A stretch of 41,124 bases of DNA from Candidatus Brocadia sp. (GCA_013360945.1 JABWAQ010000019.1:1-41124); one strand, 5' to 3'; counted from the stretch's first letter, positions 32,860 to 41,065 are shown. Notes: generated by a model from the letters alone, not told the origin. Numbers and translations: made by a program.

Positions 32860-34211
32860 ATGGGTATAAATAAATTGATATTTCTGATCACAATGACCTT
32901 GTCTTTTTTATTCACCTGTACCGCAAATGCGGATGAGACTTGTTTGTCACCCTACATGGCTAAGATTATTGGACATGAGGACTTTGTTTACGTCTGGACA
33001 TTAGGCGCAGAAGGATTGGGAGACAGTTCAGACAAGCTTGTTACCATTGACGTACGTCCCGATTCGAAGACTTACGGCATGGTAATTCATACTGTATCAG
33101 TGAGTGGCCGTAACGAAGCCCATCACGGTGATTTTACCGACGATCGTCGCTACTTCTGGGCGGGTGGGCTTGATACCAGTCAAATATTCATCTTCGATAT
33201 GTATTCAGACCCCGCAAAACCACGTCTAGTTAAAACCATAAACGATTTCGTGAAACGATCCGGCGGCGTGGTTGGTCCACACACGTTTTACGCACTTCCG
33301 GGACGCATGCTCATTACCGGTCTCTCCAACGACACGGATCTTGGTGGCAGGACGGGTTTAGTGGAATACAGCAATGAGGGTGATTATGTTACTACACATT
33401 GGTTACCAACTGCCGATAATACGCGCGGGGCGATCATCGAAAAGCTCGCAGATGGATACGGCTATGACGTGCGGGTTTTGCCTCGCCGTAATGTGATGCT
33501 GACATCTTCATTTACTGGCTGGTCGAACTACATGACGGAATTTGAAAAGGTGGTACAAGACCCCGATGCGATGAAGCGCTTCGGTCAGACTATGGTGGTG
33601 TGGGATTTTCACGCACGCAAACCGAAAAAGGTACTGCATGTTCCTGGCGCACCGCTGGAGATCCGTTTTGCCTGGGGACCATCTCAGGATTATGCCTTTA
33701 CCAGCACTGCGCTTACTGCGAAGATTTGGCTTATTTACGCAGATGACAAGAATGAGTGGTGGGCAAAGCCCGTAGCCGATATTGGCGATCCTTCAAACCC
33801 ACCACTGCCTGTGGATATCAGCATAAGCGCTGATAGCCGGTATCTATGGGTTAACTCTTTTATGGACGGGAAGGTACGACTGTTCGATGTAAGCGACCCT
33901 TTTCATCCAAAACAAGTTTATGAGAAAGTTATCGGTTCTCATGTGAATATGGTTTCGCAAAGCTGGGATGGCAAGCGGCTTTATTTTACCTCTTCACTGT
34001 TGTCGAAATGGGATAAAAAGGCAAGGCAGACCAGCAGTTCCTTAAGGCATACGACTGGAATGGAAAGGAACTCATAGAAAAGTTCACGATTGACTTTTAC
34101 CGGCAAAAGCTGGGACGGCCTCATATTATGCGATTGGGCGCCTATGCGCTATACGGTACTGAACCACCAAAGGCGGCATCAGCGGCTCAAGGACGACGGC
34201 AAGAGGACTGA
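32860..34211 (+). CDS. mtoX: SBP56-type methanethiol oxidase-like protein, secreted; frameshift near the 3' end
   Basis: The start is ATG 32860, with AGGAGG 6 nt upstream; an upstream ATG at 32836 lacks one. A Sec signal peptide (KLIFLITMTLSFLFTCTANA) precedes a beta-propeller resembling selenium-binding protein 56/MtoX, which oxidises methanethiol in the periplasm. Motifs include RNEAHHGDFTDDRRYFWAGG, GVVGPHTFYALPG and GSHVNMVSQSWDGKRLYFTS. The literal frame stops at 34077 after a nonsense tail. A -1 shift at AAAAAGG (34015-34021) restores KGKADQQFLKAYDWNGKELI and KLGRPHIMRLGAYALYG to TGA 34209-34211, 2 nt before sco. This is either a mutation, an assembly error or a slippage site. MtoX genes are known to cluster with SCO1/SenC, which supports the assignment. 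Confidence 0.8.
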
Positions 34212-34213
34212 CC

Positions 34214-34933
34214 ATGCGGAGGCAAGTAATGTGCCTTAAGCGTCCGGTATCGGTAATTATTATCCTATGGGGGCTTTTACTGGGAGTACCTTCATTTGCA
34301 AAAGACAATGGACCCGGCTACACGCCACCAGCACCCGGCAGTTACGAACTACCCCCCATAAAACGAGCTGTAGACGGGATTCTGCTTGACACCAAAGGGA
34401 ATCGGCAACACCTGTTCGATTACATGGATGACAAGCTTGTGATACTGAGTTTTATCTATACTACCTGTAGCGATATTTGTCATATTGCAACATCTGTGTT
34501 GCATCAGGTAACGACCGAACTCAAACAAGATCCGGTGCTTTCAGACCAGGTGCTTCTCATTACTTTAAGTTTCGATCCGGACCACGACACGCCCGAAGTT
34601 ATGCGTCGCTATGCGGAAACAATGGAGTGTGATACATCCGGATGGGTGTTTCTCACCACCTCTTCGCATGCTGAATTGCAACCGATATTAGACGGCTATG
34701 GTCAGTATATCGTTCGGGAGCGCGATGCCACCGGGAAGGTAACAGGGACGTTTATGCATGTCCTCAAGGTTTTTTTAATCGATCGGGAGCGCAAGATTCG
34801 CAATATTTACAGTCTGAGCTTTTTGAATTCGACGCTTCTGTTAAATGACATCAGAACGTTATTGTTGGAAGAGTCCGGTGAAGGAATCACTCCTGGACAG
34901 GTTATCCGAAAGAAGGGGAGTAGAAAAGAGTAG
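34214..34933 (+). CDS. SCO1/SenC family copper chaperone / thiol-disulfide protein
   Basis: 239 residues with a signal sequence or anchor (VSVIIILWGLLLGVPSFAKD) and the Sco thioredoxin fold. Copper ligands C85 and C89 are in TTCSDICH and H182 in FMHVLKVFLID; SFDPDHDTPEVM is also typical. Sco proteins deliver copper to cytochrome oxidase CuA or to other periplasmic copper enzymes. The gap to the restored end of the mtoX-like gene is 2 nt, so metallation of that enzyme is the likely job. ATG 34229 (GGAGG 6 nt upstream) is a better start than 34214. No MauG-like gene, sometimes found in mtoX clusters, is present. Confidence 0.92.
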   Translation: MRRQVMCLKRPVSVIIILWGLLLGVPSFAKDNGPGYTPPAPGSYELPPIKRAVDGILLDTKGNRQHLFDYMDDKLVILSFIYTTCSDICHIATSVLHQVTTELKQDPVLSDQVLLITLSFDPDHDTPEVMRRYAETMECDTSGWVFLTTSSHAELQPILDGYGQYIVRERDATGKVTGTFMHVLKVFLIDRERKIRNIYSLSFLNSTLLLNDIRTLLLEESGEGITPGQVIRKKGSRKE

Positions 34934-34944
34934 AAAAGCTTACA

Positions 34945-35225
34945 TCTTAAATATTATGCAATTGTTTCTTTAAGTATGTTATCTTATCACACAGGCTTTT
35001 ATTCCGCATGAGTTCTGTATTGATCTGATTATAGATCATGGTAATCGCCACTCCTGATATACCACCGGAAATTACACTAAGATACCTACCTGATACACCG
35101 CTCAGGTCTCTGCCAGGATACATTTCAATTGCCCGCGCCTCGTTATCCCAAAATACGACAATACGGTCTCTGTAATAAGCCATTCGGGTTTTCTATTTTT
35201 TCTGTAAATACAGGATAACTACTCC
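34945..35225. repeat. 281-bp duplicated block, copy 2
   Basis: Same length and orientation as 29410-29690, with scattered substitutions only. It directly abuts the 3' end of a truncated minus-strand gene at 35232, suggesting that arrival of the block trimmed that gene. Confidence 0.9.
34947..35183 (-). CDS. Small protein of a duplicated 78-aa family, copy 2
   Basis: 78 residues, near-identical to the ORF at 29412-29648, with the same layout: MAYYRDRIVVFWDNEARAIE, hydrophobic SVISGGISGVAITMIY, and C-terminal NKSLCDKITYLKKQLHNI. Substitutions such as K15E, A19E, F39S and D70Y change charge, so constraint may be modest. No Shine-Dalgarno is seen. Function unknown. Confidence 0.5.
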   Translation of the reverse strand: MAYYRDRIVVFWDNEARAIEMYPGRDLSGVSGRYLSVISGGISGVAITMIYNQINTELMRNKSLCDKITYLKKQLHNI

Positions 35226-35231
35226 ATACTA

Positions 35232-36017
35232 CTATCCATCAACTTCTTGTTTTATTTGCGTGTTTTTCATGCAGCCATTTCCGTAAGCGCTCGACCAGTA
35301 ATACTCCGGTTCCAACGGGCGAACTACCTGCGACAATGCCGGGCAACTGCCCAACGCAAACCCGTTCAGCAGCTTCGCCCAGTCCGTCTTTAGCTGTTCA
35401 TACAGCAGTACCTGCGCAGCTGCAATATCCTCTATACACACAAAACAGTTGCCGTCCTTAACATAATCAATACCTTGTTTCTGAAGTTGCCGCTCCAGCC
35501 AATGACGACCGTTGAGACAAATGAAAATATTGAACGGTACCCAACTCTGAATCCGGACATGACCAAAGCCAAACACGGGATCGTTAAAATAATGATACAC
35601 AAAGACACACTTACGGGGCTCCATCACCAACTCGAGCTTCTTGCTGGCCTTGTTGCCCTTAACCTTCGGTGCAATACATGGCTCTACCACACTCAACAGA
35701 CAGATGGAGCCTTCGGTAATCCTCCTGTCCTTCGCAATCTGGCGAGCCAACTTATCCTTATCAACACCGCTGCTTGCCAAATATCTCACCTCAATACCCA
35801 AATCTTTTGCACGCGATTCACAACTCTCCCGCACCTGTGCCGTAAGACCATTGACCCAATCGGAAAAATCCTTCAGCAAAATTTTCGCATAACTCATGTA
35901 TGTGCTCAGCCCCCGCTCACTGGCCAACCACCGTAATGTCCCTCGAAAACGAACTCTGTCCAGACCGCTTATTACACCTATGACCCTGTCTCGATATAAT
36001 TCCATTAACTTCTTCAT
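35232..36017 (-). CDS. Uncharacterised multicopy-type protein, probably C-terminally truncated
   Basis: 261 residues: MELYRDRVIGVISGLDRVRF, RGTLRWLASERGLSTYMSYA, VEPCIAPKVKGN, VFVYHYFNDPVFGFGHVRIQ, SWVPFNIFICLNGRHWLERQ and ending YYWSSAYGNGCMKN. I recall a widespread unnamed family of about 400-450 residues with this N-terminal pattern (LDRVRFRGT, EPC, F.G..RIQ..PF.I..NGR.WL, YYW). Here the frame ends shortly after YYW, next to the 281-bp block, so the C-terminal third is missing. GAGG lies about 9 nt before the ATG. The function of the family is unknown to me. Confidence 0.6.
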   Translation of the reverse strand: MKKLMELYRDRVIGVISGLDRVRFRGTLRWLASERGLSTYMSYAKILLKDFSDWVNGLTAQVRESCESRAKDLGIEVRYLASSGVDKDKLARQIAKDRRITEGSICLLSVVEPCIAPKVKGNKASKKLELVMEPRKCVFVYHYFNDPVFGFGHVRIQSWVPFNIFICLNGRHWLERQLQKQGIDYVKDGNCFVCIEDIAAAQVLLYEQLKTDWAKLLNGFALGSCPALSQVVRPLEPEYYWSSAYGNGCMKNTQIKQEVDG

Positions 36018-36088
36018 AGTAGTGTCCTCTAAATTGTATGATTACTATTTACGAGAATAATACTATACCTTATAACAGACCAAAATTC

Positions 36089-36162
36089 ATGTTTTGGTTG
36101 CGGCCAAAGGCCGCGCCAGGTTCTCCGTGGTTGAGCTTTGTTGGTTGCGGCTCTGCTGCGTT
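36089..36162. repeat. REP-like GCGGC palindromes
   Basis: CATGTTTTGGTTGCGGCCAA followed by AGGCCGCGCC (inverted relative to 32562-32590), then a second GGTTGCGGCTCTGCTGCG unit. It abuts the remnant of a second mtoX-like 3' end at 36163. Confidence 0.5.
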
Positions 36163-36231
36163 ATGCGATTGGACGCCTATGCGCTATATGGTATTGAACC
36201 ACCAAAGGCGGCATCTCCTGCGAATAAATAA
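36163..36231 (+). pseudogene. 3'-end remnant of a second mtoX-like gene
   Basis: The open codons MRLDAYALYGIEPPKAAS, PANK and TAA (36229-36231) match the restored C-terminus of the mtoX-like gene (MRLGAYALYGTEPPKAAS), with over 90 percent identity in about 54 nt. Everything upstream is REP-like repeat. Only the last 22 codons of a paralogue survive. Confidence 0.7.
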
Positions 36232-36243
36232 CCGTATCGTATT

Positions 36244-37104
36244 TTATTTCTGATAATTTGAATAAATCTTTTTTACCCTTTCTGTTAATTGTTTCGCTTC
36301 GTTTTTCTTTCCGGTACCCTCATAAAAATCAGCCATTTTCTCCAATACGGTTGCAATGATCGGGTGGTCTTTGCCATATTCTTTTTCGTATATTTCAAGC
36401 GCCTGTTTATAAAGGGAATCGGCCGCAGTGTTTTCACCCTGGTAGTAATAAAGCGTTGCCAGATTGTTCATTGCAGAGGCGAGGTCGGGATGGCCAGCGC
36501 CGGACGCTTTTTCTTCAATGGCCAGTGCCCTTTTATAAAAAGGTATCGCTTCCGCATATTTCTTCTGGTCTTGATAAAGCTCTCCCAATCTGTTCAGGAC
36601 GTTAACAACACCGGGATGGTCCGAGCCAAACACATGCTCATATATACCGAGAGATTGTTTGTAAAATGGCTCTGCCTGAGCATACTTGTCTTGAAGGAGA
36701 AACAGTTCCGCAAGCTCATACAATACTTTGGCAACAGAAGGATGGTCTGTGCCAAGCGATTCTTTGTAAATAGCGAGGGCCTGATGAAAGAGCGGTTCGG
36801 CTTCGGTATATCTGCCATAGGTTCTGTAAAGGATTCCCAGCAAGTTCATGGAGTCAGCAATACAGGTATTGCCGGGAGGAAAGGTGTTTTCCGCTACCTT
36901 TAACGCCTCTTCGCCCGCCTTTATGGCGTCCGCATATCTCTTCTTTTGTAAAAGCGAGACGGTTTTATCATTAAGTTCCTTCCACGAATTCTCCCGGGTA
37001 TATGCAGGCAAGGCGCAAGCGCCAGACAGCACTAATATAAAAAAGACCTTCGTTCCGAAGAGACAAAGATGTTTCATCCTGTTCACTACCGTGACCATTT
37101 TCAA
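36244..37104 (-). CDS. Secreted tetratricopeptide-repeat protein (kinesin-light-chain-like TPR)
   Basis: 286 residues. A signal peptide (LCLFGTKVFFILVLSGACAL, cleavage near AYTREN) is followed by about five 42-residue TPR_12-type units, each with a variant of YxEAEPLFxQALAIYEKxLGxDHPxVA (for example YTEAEPLFHQALAIYKESLG and YAEAIPFYKRALAIEEKASG). It is expected to be periplasmic or exported and to mediate protein-protein contacts. M10 (MKHLCLF) is an alternative start and gives a more usual signal peptide. The partner is unknown; neighbours are repeats and an antitoxin remnant. Confidence 0.85.
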   Translation of the reverse strand: MKMVTVVNRMKHLCLFGTKVFFILVLSGACALPAYTRENSWKELNDKTVSLLQKKRYADAIKAGEEALKVAENTFPPGNTCIADSMNLLGILYRTYGRYTEAEPLFHQALAIYKESLGTDHPSVAKVLYELAELFLLQDKYAQAEPFYKQSLGIYEHVFGSDHPGVVNVLNRLGELYQDQKKYAEAIPFYKRALAIEEKASGAGHPDLASAMNNLATLYYYQGENTAADSLYKQALEIYEKEYGKDHPIIATVLEKMADFYEGTGKKNEAKQLTERVKKIYSNYQK

Positions 37105-37325
37105 AATCTCCCTATACTATTGAATGTTAATATCAGTTCCATTTTTCACATAATTATCGTACTATTATAACGAATCTATAATAAAATGACCATTGATGAT
37201 TTATAGTTTGCAGGTAGAAAAAGTTCACTTCTTAAATATTAAGCAATCGTCCCCGATTGAACCGAAAACGTTTGGCATTTTTCAAGATGGTGCTTGTTCA
37301 GAACATACCGTACGGTGCAAAACAT

Positions 37326-37352
37326 CTGGTTCAATCTACAAGATTGAACCAG
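37326..37352. repeat. Perfect 12-bp-arm hairpin
   Basis: CTGGTTCAATCT at 37326-37337 and AGATTGAACCAG at 37341-37352 around ACA. A related GATTGAACCG occurs at about 37255. There is no T-run, so it is not a standard terminator. The flanking region 37105-37435 has no recognisable gene. Confidence 0.6.
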
Positions 37353-37435
37353 CATAGCGATTCCCGGCATAACCTTGCTAATTCCCCTTGACAACTGCCA
37401 TGTCACAAAATAACATGTCATTAATTATTGAATAA

Positions 37436-37589
37436 AGATGCCTGTCAGGGGCAAAACCATACGGATTAACAGCGCTCGTCTTGAAATCACACGAAGGAGC
37501 TAACGTTGTCGTGCTTGATCCGGAAGTAGCCAAAGCATTTACCGGTTCTGCCGCAATAAAATGATGCGTTGAGATCATTACTTGTTTAA
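37436..37589 (+). pseudogene. Remnant of a ribbon-helix-helix-type antitoxin gene, frameshifted
   Basis: An open frame without a start reads KPYGLTALVLKSHEGANVVV, then LDPEVAKAFTGSAAIK, stopping at 37564. Dropping one A from the AAAA at 37558-37561 continues it as AAINDALRSLLV and TAA at 37587-37589. The pattern G-x-NVVVLDPxVAxxF...SAAxNxALRxLL is that of small CopG/BrnA-like antitoxins. The partner toxin and the N-terminal part are not found. Decayed. Confidence 0.45.
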
Positions 37590-37682
37590 CACGAACTACT
37601 CAGCACCTAACAAAGCACCCCCATCTGACGGGCTATTGCCTGCCGCTGAGTACTGTTATACATTTTAAGAGGAGGATTCCAA

Positions 37683-39125
37683 GTGACAACTGAAAGACCG
37701 GGAACCACACCCTGGCTCGTTATGACCAGGCGAAAGATGATGGGAAGCCTGCTAGTGGGTGCTGGTGCAATTCTGACAGGCTGCAGGCTGAACTCCTTAG
37801 GCAAACGCGTGAGCCATAGAGGTAAGGTACTGCTCGACCATATTCCTGACTTCCCTCCGGGACTCAGGGATGCTGTCCAGTTTCCCCTGATCGATGCGCT
37901 TTTTGGAAGGAGAGCCCGGCGTTTCTCTCTTGGCGCCTCCATTACAGACGGCCCATTTGCATTTACCTCACCGCACGAACCTCTGCCACTCAGCGAGTTG
38001 GAACAGTTGATGGTGCTTACGTCGGTCGCCGGCAATACCGGCTGGCACTTCCTGATCCCTCACAACCCCAGTTACCTGCCGCACATTCCAAACTACGCGT
38101 GTGCCGCCGGCGGCCGGACATTCCCTTCCGCAGCAGGGTTCCACACCAGCGAGTTTTTCTACACAGACGACAACGGCGTGTATTTTTTCCCTACACGCGA
38201 TGCACCCTCATTGGTCGAATACGACCGCGAGGGCACGATGGACCTGAACGCATATCTGAGCGCTCACCGCTCTCGCATCCGCAAGCTCTCGGACAAACGA
38301 CTGCACATACCAGCTAAGCCGCAGCACATCGAAATGCACAATCCATGGTGCGTAAACCGGCCGGGCAGCACGCTGGTCATCCCCGTGGCCGATCTTGCCC
38401 AGCATCACGTGGCAATGCTCTGTTATCTGGTACAGAACGGCGCCTGCATTTATGATGATATCAACAAAAACCCAATCCCTGGAATCGAGCGTTTTCGCTC
38501 ACTCGTCGATGTTGACAACCCATACCCGATCACCTATGTCGAACAACTGACATTGACTGAAGGCACCGTAGAGATCGCCACAGCATGCTACGCAGGGATG
38601 CTCATGCTTCAAGCGATGGGTCTTGGGGGTTGGATGTTCGATGGAATTACGCCATTAAGCATCCTTGGCGCAAGCGGTGACCCGGATGTACCCGGGCTGG
38701 GCTTCAGGTATGATACGGACAAGCGTTGGCCTCTGCCCAACGTCACAGGACTCCCGGGGGTTCTCGAAGGTTACTGTCCACCGCACTACCCGGACATGCG
38801 TGACGCCGTGGAAGCACTGGTCAGGCGCAAGTTCGGCCCTGGAGGTCCATTCCATCCCGAGACACCCGGCCCCTATCGCGACAACCCGAAAATTCGGAAC
38901 AGTGCCAAAGTCTACCGTGAAGAGTTCAAGGAATGCGTAACAACGATGGCACAGTACGTATATGACCGGTTTGGGAAGTTCCCCGGTACTATTCCCTCAA
39001 TTTTTGTTTTCATGTATCTCCAGGCACATCATGTGGAACTGGAGTTCTACGACAAGCACTTCGGTCCCGGTGCATACCTTGAAACGCACGCTAACCACAT
39101 GAAGCGTTGGCATGCCGGGAAATAA
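37683..39125 (+). CDS. Uncharacterised exported protein with Tat/lipoprotein-like signal, possibly nitroreductase-like
   Basis: 480 residues from GTG 37683, with GAGGAGG 7 nt upstream. The N-terminus MTRRKMMGSLLVGAGAILTG followed by C has a twin-arginine-like pair, a hydrophobic stretch and a lipobox (LTGC), so a membrane-anchored periplasmic protein is likely. The body begins RRARRFSLGASITDGPFAFT and PLPLSELEQLMVLTSVAGNT, which faintly recalls nitroreductase-like flavoproteins, but I cannot confirm this. Later segments such as GLGGWMFDGITPLSILGASG are not recognised. Codons are much more GC-rich than in neighbouring genes, suggesting recent acquisition. No operon partner. Confidence 0.7.
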   Translation: MTTERPGTTPWLVMTRRKMMGSLLVGAGAILTGCRLNSLGKRVSHRGKVLLDHIPDFPPGLRDAVQFPLIDALFGRRARRFSLGASITDGPFAFTSPHEPLPLSELEQLMVLTSVAGNTGWHFLIPHNPSYLPHIPNYACAAGGRTFPSAAGFHTSEFFYTDDNGVYFFPTRDAPSLVEYDREGTMDLNAYLSAHRSRIRKLSDKRLHIPAKPQHIEMHNPWCVNRPGSTLVIPVADLAQHHVAMLCYLVQNGACIYDDINKNPIPGIERFRSLVDVDNPYPITYVEQLTLTEGTVEIATACYAGMLMLQAMGLGGWMFDGITPLSILGASGDPDVPGLGFRYDTDKRWPLPNVTGLPGVLEGYCPPHYPDMRDAVEALVRRKFGPGGPFHPETPGPYRDNPKIRNSAKVYREEFKECVTTMAQYVYDRFGKFPGTIPSIFVFMYLQAHHVELEFYDKHFGPGAYLETHANHMKRWHAGK

Positions 39126-39141
39126 CTGTGTTTCATCAGGC

Positions 39142-39167
39142 AGGGACACGGAGCACCGTGTCCCTAC
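39142..39167 (-). repeat. Single GTAG-headed REP palindrome
   Basis: Reading minus: GTAGGGACACGG, TGCT, CCGTGTCCCTG. Same GTAG head and hairpin design as the units around the RAYT gene. It lies between convergent genes. Confidence 0.65.
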
Positions 39168-39226
39168 GGGAATTTTTATGCTTTTACCGGTCTAGAAATG
39201 CATGAATGAAATGAAAATTCCGATGA

Positions 39227-40630
39227 TTACGTACAAACCCTGCCCGTGTTTAAAGTAGTCAAACCATCTTTGTAATTATCAGGATTTATATTGTGCTTTT
39301 TAATCAATTTATAGATGTCAGCCCGATAACGTTTTGCCAATTTTGAGGCGGTTGAAACGTTCCCCTTGCTTATTTTCAGGAGATTTTCAATATACTCCCG
39401 TTCAAATCTTTCCTTGGCATCCTTGTAGGAATTAAAGGTGTTCTTCAGGATATTGGTATCGGTAAAGATATCCTCTGTGGCAATAACATTTTTATTGGTC
39501 ATAATGACGGCGTGTTCAATCTTATTTTGCAGCTCGCATACATTACCTGGCCAATCGTACATCAACATCCTTTGGAGAGCGGCGGGCGTGAATCCGAGAA
39601 TATCCTTCCTGAGCGCCTTACAAAATCCGGTCAGAAAGTAAGCGGCTAATAAGGGGATATCATCCCTCCTTTCACGTAAAGGCGGAATATAAATGGGCAC
39701 GACATGGATTTTGTAAAACAATTCTTTACGAAACGTCCCGTCATTTACTGCCTTTTGCAGATCGGCACTTGAAGCAACAATAATCCGTGCGTTGACCTTA
39801 ACACCCTTTGTGCCGCCGATTGGCTTAATTACCCCGTCTTGTAATACATTTAAGAGCTTCATTTGCAAAGAAGGCGACGCATTGCCGATCTCATCGAGAT
39901 AAATAGTACCTCTATCCGCCTGCATGAAGAGCCCCTCTTTTTTTTCATGGGTATCCTTGCGGGTGCCTCGTATGTGTCCAAAGAGTTCGTCCTCAAACGA
40001 CTCTTCCGGAATAGCGCCACAGCTTATGGCAACAAAAGGACATTTCGATCGATTACTGTTGTAATGGATTACCCTTGCGATGAATTCCTTCCCGGTACCG
40101 ATCTCACCACAAATAGACACGGCACAATCAGTTTTGGCGATCTTTGAAACCTGTTCGATGATTTCCTTCATCCGTTCGCTTTTACCGATAATACTCGTAA
40201 AATCGTGCCGTTCACCAAGCTGACTCCTGAGATGTTCGATTTCCCTGGCCAGATACTGTTTTTCCAGGGCATTTTTTATATGAAGCGCCAGGTCTTCATT
40301 ATGAAATGGTTTGGTTATATAACTGTACGCCCCCCTTTTCATAGCTTCGACTGCGCTTTCAATACTCCCGTGGGCTGTCAGGATAATAACGGGAAGATTT
40401 GGGAAACATCGAATGATTTCTTCCATAAGCTCAACCCCATCTTCTTCGGAGAGTCGTAAATCGATAATGGCAAGATTGAAGGAAGCGCCGGACAATGCCT
40501 CTTTTGCCTCCCGGCCATCCCGGGCAATTCTGACATAATAGCCCCATGCTTGTAATCGCATCTGGATGACTTCCAGGATATTTATGTCATCGTCTATGAC
40601 GAGTATCTTTTCGCCTGGCATATTTGACAC
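39227..40630 (-). CDS. NtrC-type response regulator lacking the GAFTGA motif (GlrR/QseF-like context)
   Basis: 467 residues: receiver domain (D57 in IIDLRLSEEDG, K in YITKPF), AAA+ domain and C-terminal Fis-type HTH (GNVSTASKLAKRYRADIYKL). Walker A is GEIGTGKE, and Walker B is IYLDEIGNA. Where NtrC-type activators carry GAFTGA after ELFGH, this protein reads IRGTRKDTHEKKEG. The sigma54-remodelling loop is therefore gone, and it probably acts by DNA binding (repression or sigma70 control) rather than as a sigma54 activator. It starts 8 nt after a coiled-coil lipoprotein gene, the gene order of QseG-GlrR in enterobacteria. The kinase, if adjacent, lies beyond the window. Confidence 0.9.
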   Translation of the reverse strand: MSNMPGEKILVIDDDINILEVIQMRLQAWGYYVRIARDGREAKEALSGASFNLAIIDLRLSEEDGVELMEEIIRCFPNLPVIILTAHGSIESAVEAMKRGAYSYITKPFHNEDLALHIKNALEKQYLAREIEHLRSQLGERHDFTSIIGKSERMKEIIEQVSKIAKTDCAVSICGEIGTGKEFIARVIHYNSNRSKCPFVAISCGAIPEESFEDELFGHIRGTRKDTHEKKEGLFMQADRGTIYLDEIGNASPSLQMKLLNVLQDGVIKPIGGTKGVKVNARIIVASSADLQKAVNDGTFRKELFYKIHVVPIYIPPLRERRDDIPLLAAYFLTGFCKALRKDILGFTPAALQRMLMYDWPGNVCELQNKIEHAVIMTNKNVIATEDIFTDTNILKNTFNSYKDAKERFEREYIENLLKISKGNVSTASKLAKRYRADIYKLIKKHNINPDNYKDGLTTLNTGRVCT

Positions 40631-40638
40631 ACCACAAA

Positions 40639-41013
40639 TTATTCGCCCTTTTGTGCTTCCACGGTTGCCGATTCAGTTCCCAAAGTTGCTGCCGGGTCGC
40701 TCGCTGGAATTGTTTTTTCAATGCTATTATCGACTTCCTTCTTCTTTTCCTCCACCTGCACGTCTACTTCACGGAGTTTCTCTATATCGTTTTTCAGGTC
40801 TTCAATTGTCGTCTGAGCAATTTGGAGTTCACTGGTAAGTTTTCCAATCTCCTGATCTTTTATAGATAGACGGTCTAAAAGCCCGGCTATAGTTTTTTCC
40901 TTGAGTTGAAGATCAAGTTTGATGGTTTTGATTTCCTTGTTATGACAGACACAACCAGCGCTCTGAATAAGTATAGGAAGAAAAAGGATTGGAAATAAGT
41001 AGTTTTTTTTCAT
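40639..41013 (-). CDS. Coiled-coil lipoprotein, QseG-like by position
   Basis: About 124 residues from ATG 41013; a TTG at 41028 gives a slightly longer frame. The signal YLFPILFLPILIQSAGC ends in a lipobox with cysteine near residue 21. A long heptad-type helix follows (LQLKEKTIAGLLDRLSIKDQ, IGKLTSELQIAQTTIEDLKN), then an acidic, Ala/Glu-rich tail (PASDPAATLGTESATVEAQK). An envelope-anchored coiled coil directly upstream of a GlrR-like regulator parallels QseG, which links a sensor kinase to the envelope. Sequence homology to QseG is not claimed. Confidence 0.7.
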   Translation of the reverse strand: MKKNYLFPILFLPILIQSAGCVCHNKEIKTIKLDLQLKEKTIAGLLDRLSIKDQEIGKLTSELQIAQTTIEDLKNDIEKLREVDVQVEEKKKEVDNSIEKTIPASDPAATLGTESATVEAQKGE

Positions 41014-41044
41014 GGGTAAAATATCCAACCTAAATTCTGCAAAT

Positions 41045-41065
41045 GATTTTCGCGTAGCGAAAATC
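41045..41065. repeat. Short perfect hairpin upstream of the lipoprotein gene
   Basis: GATTTTCGC-GTA-GCGAAAATC, nine-base arms. A related but imperfect unit (CTTTGCTATGCAAAAATC) follows at about 41081-41098. Both lie in the 5' region of the minus-strand lipoprotein gene, or in the end of a further upstream gene. No ORF is visible in 41029-41124. Confidence 0.5.

Noticed and set aside
36289..36903. 204-codon plus-strand ORF
   Set aside because: Antisense of the TPR repeats; the repeated codons keep the opposite frame open. No independent coding signal.
37378..37578. 66-codon minus-strand ORF
   Set aside because: It is antisense to the better-supported antitoxin remnant and has no ribosome binding site.
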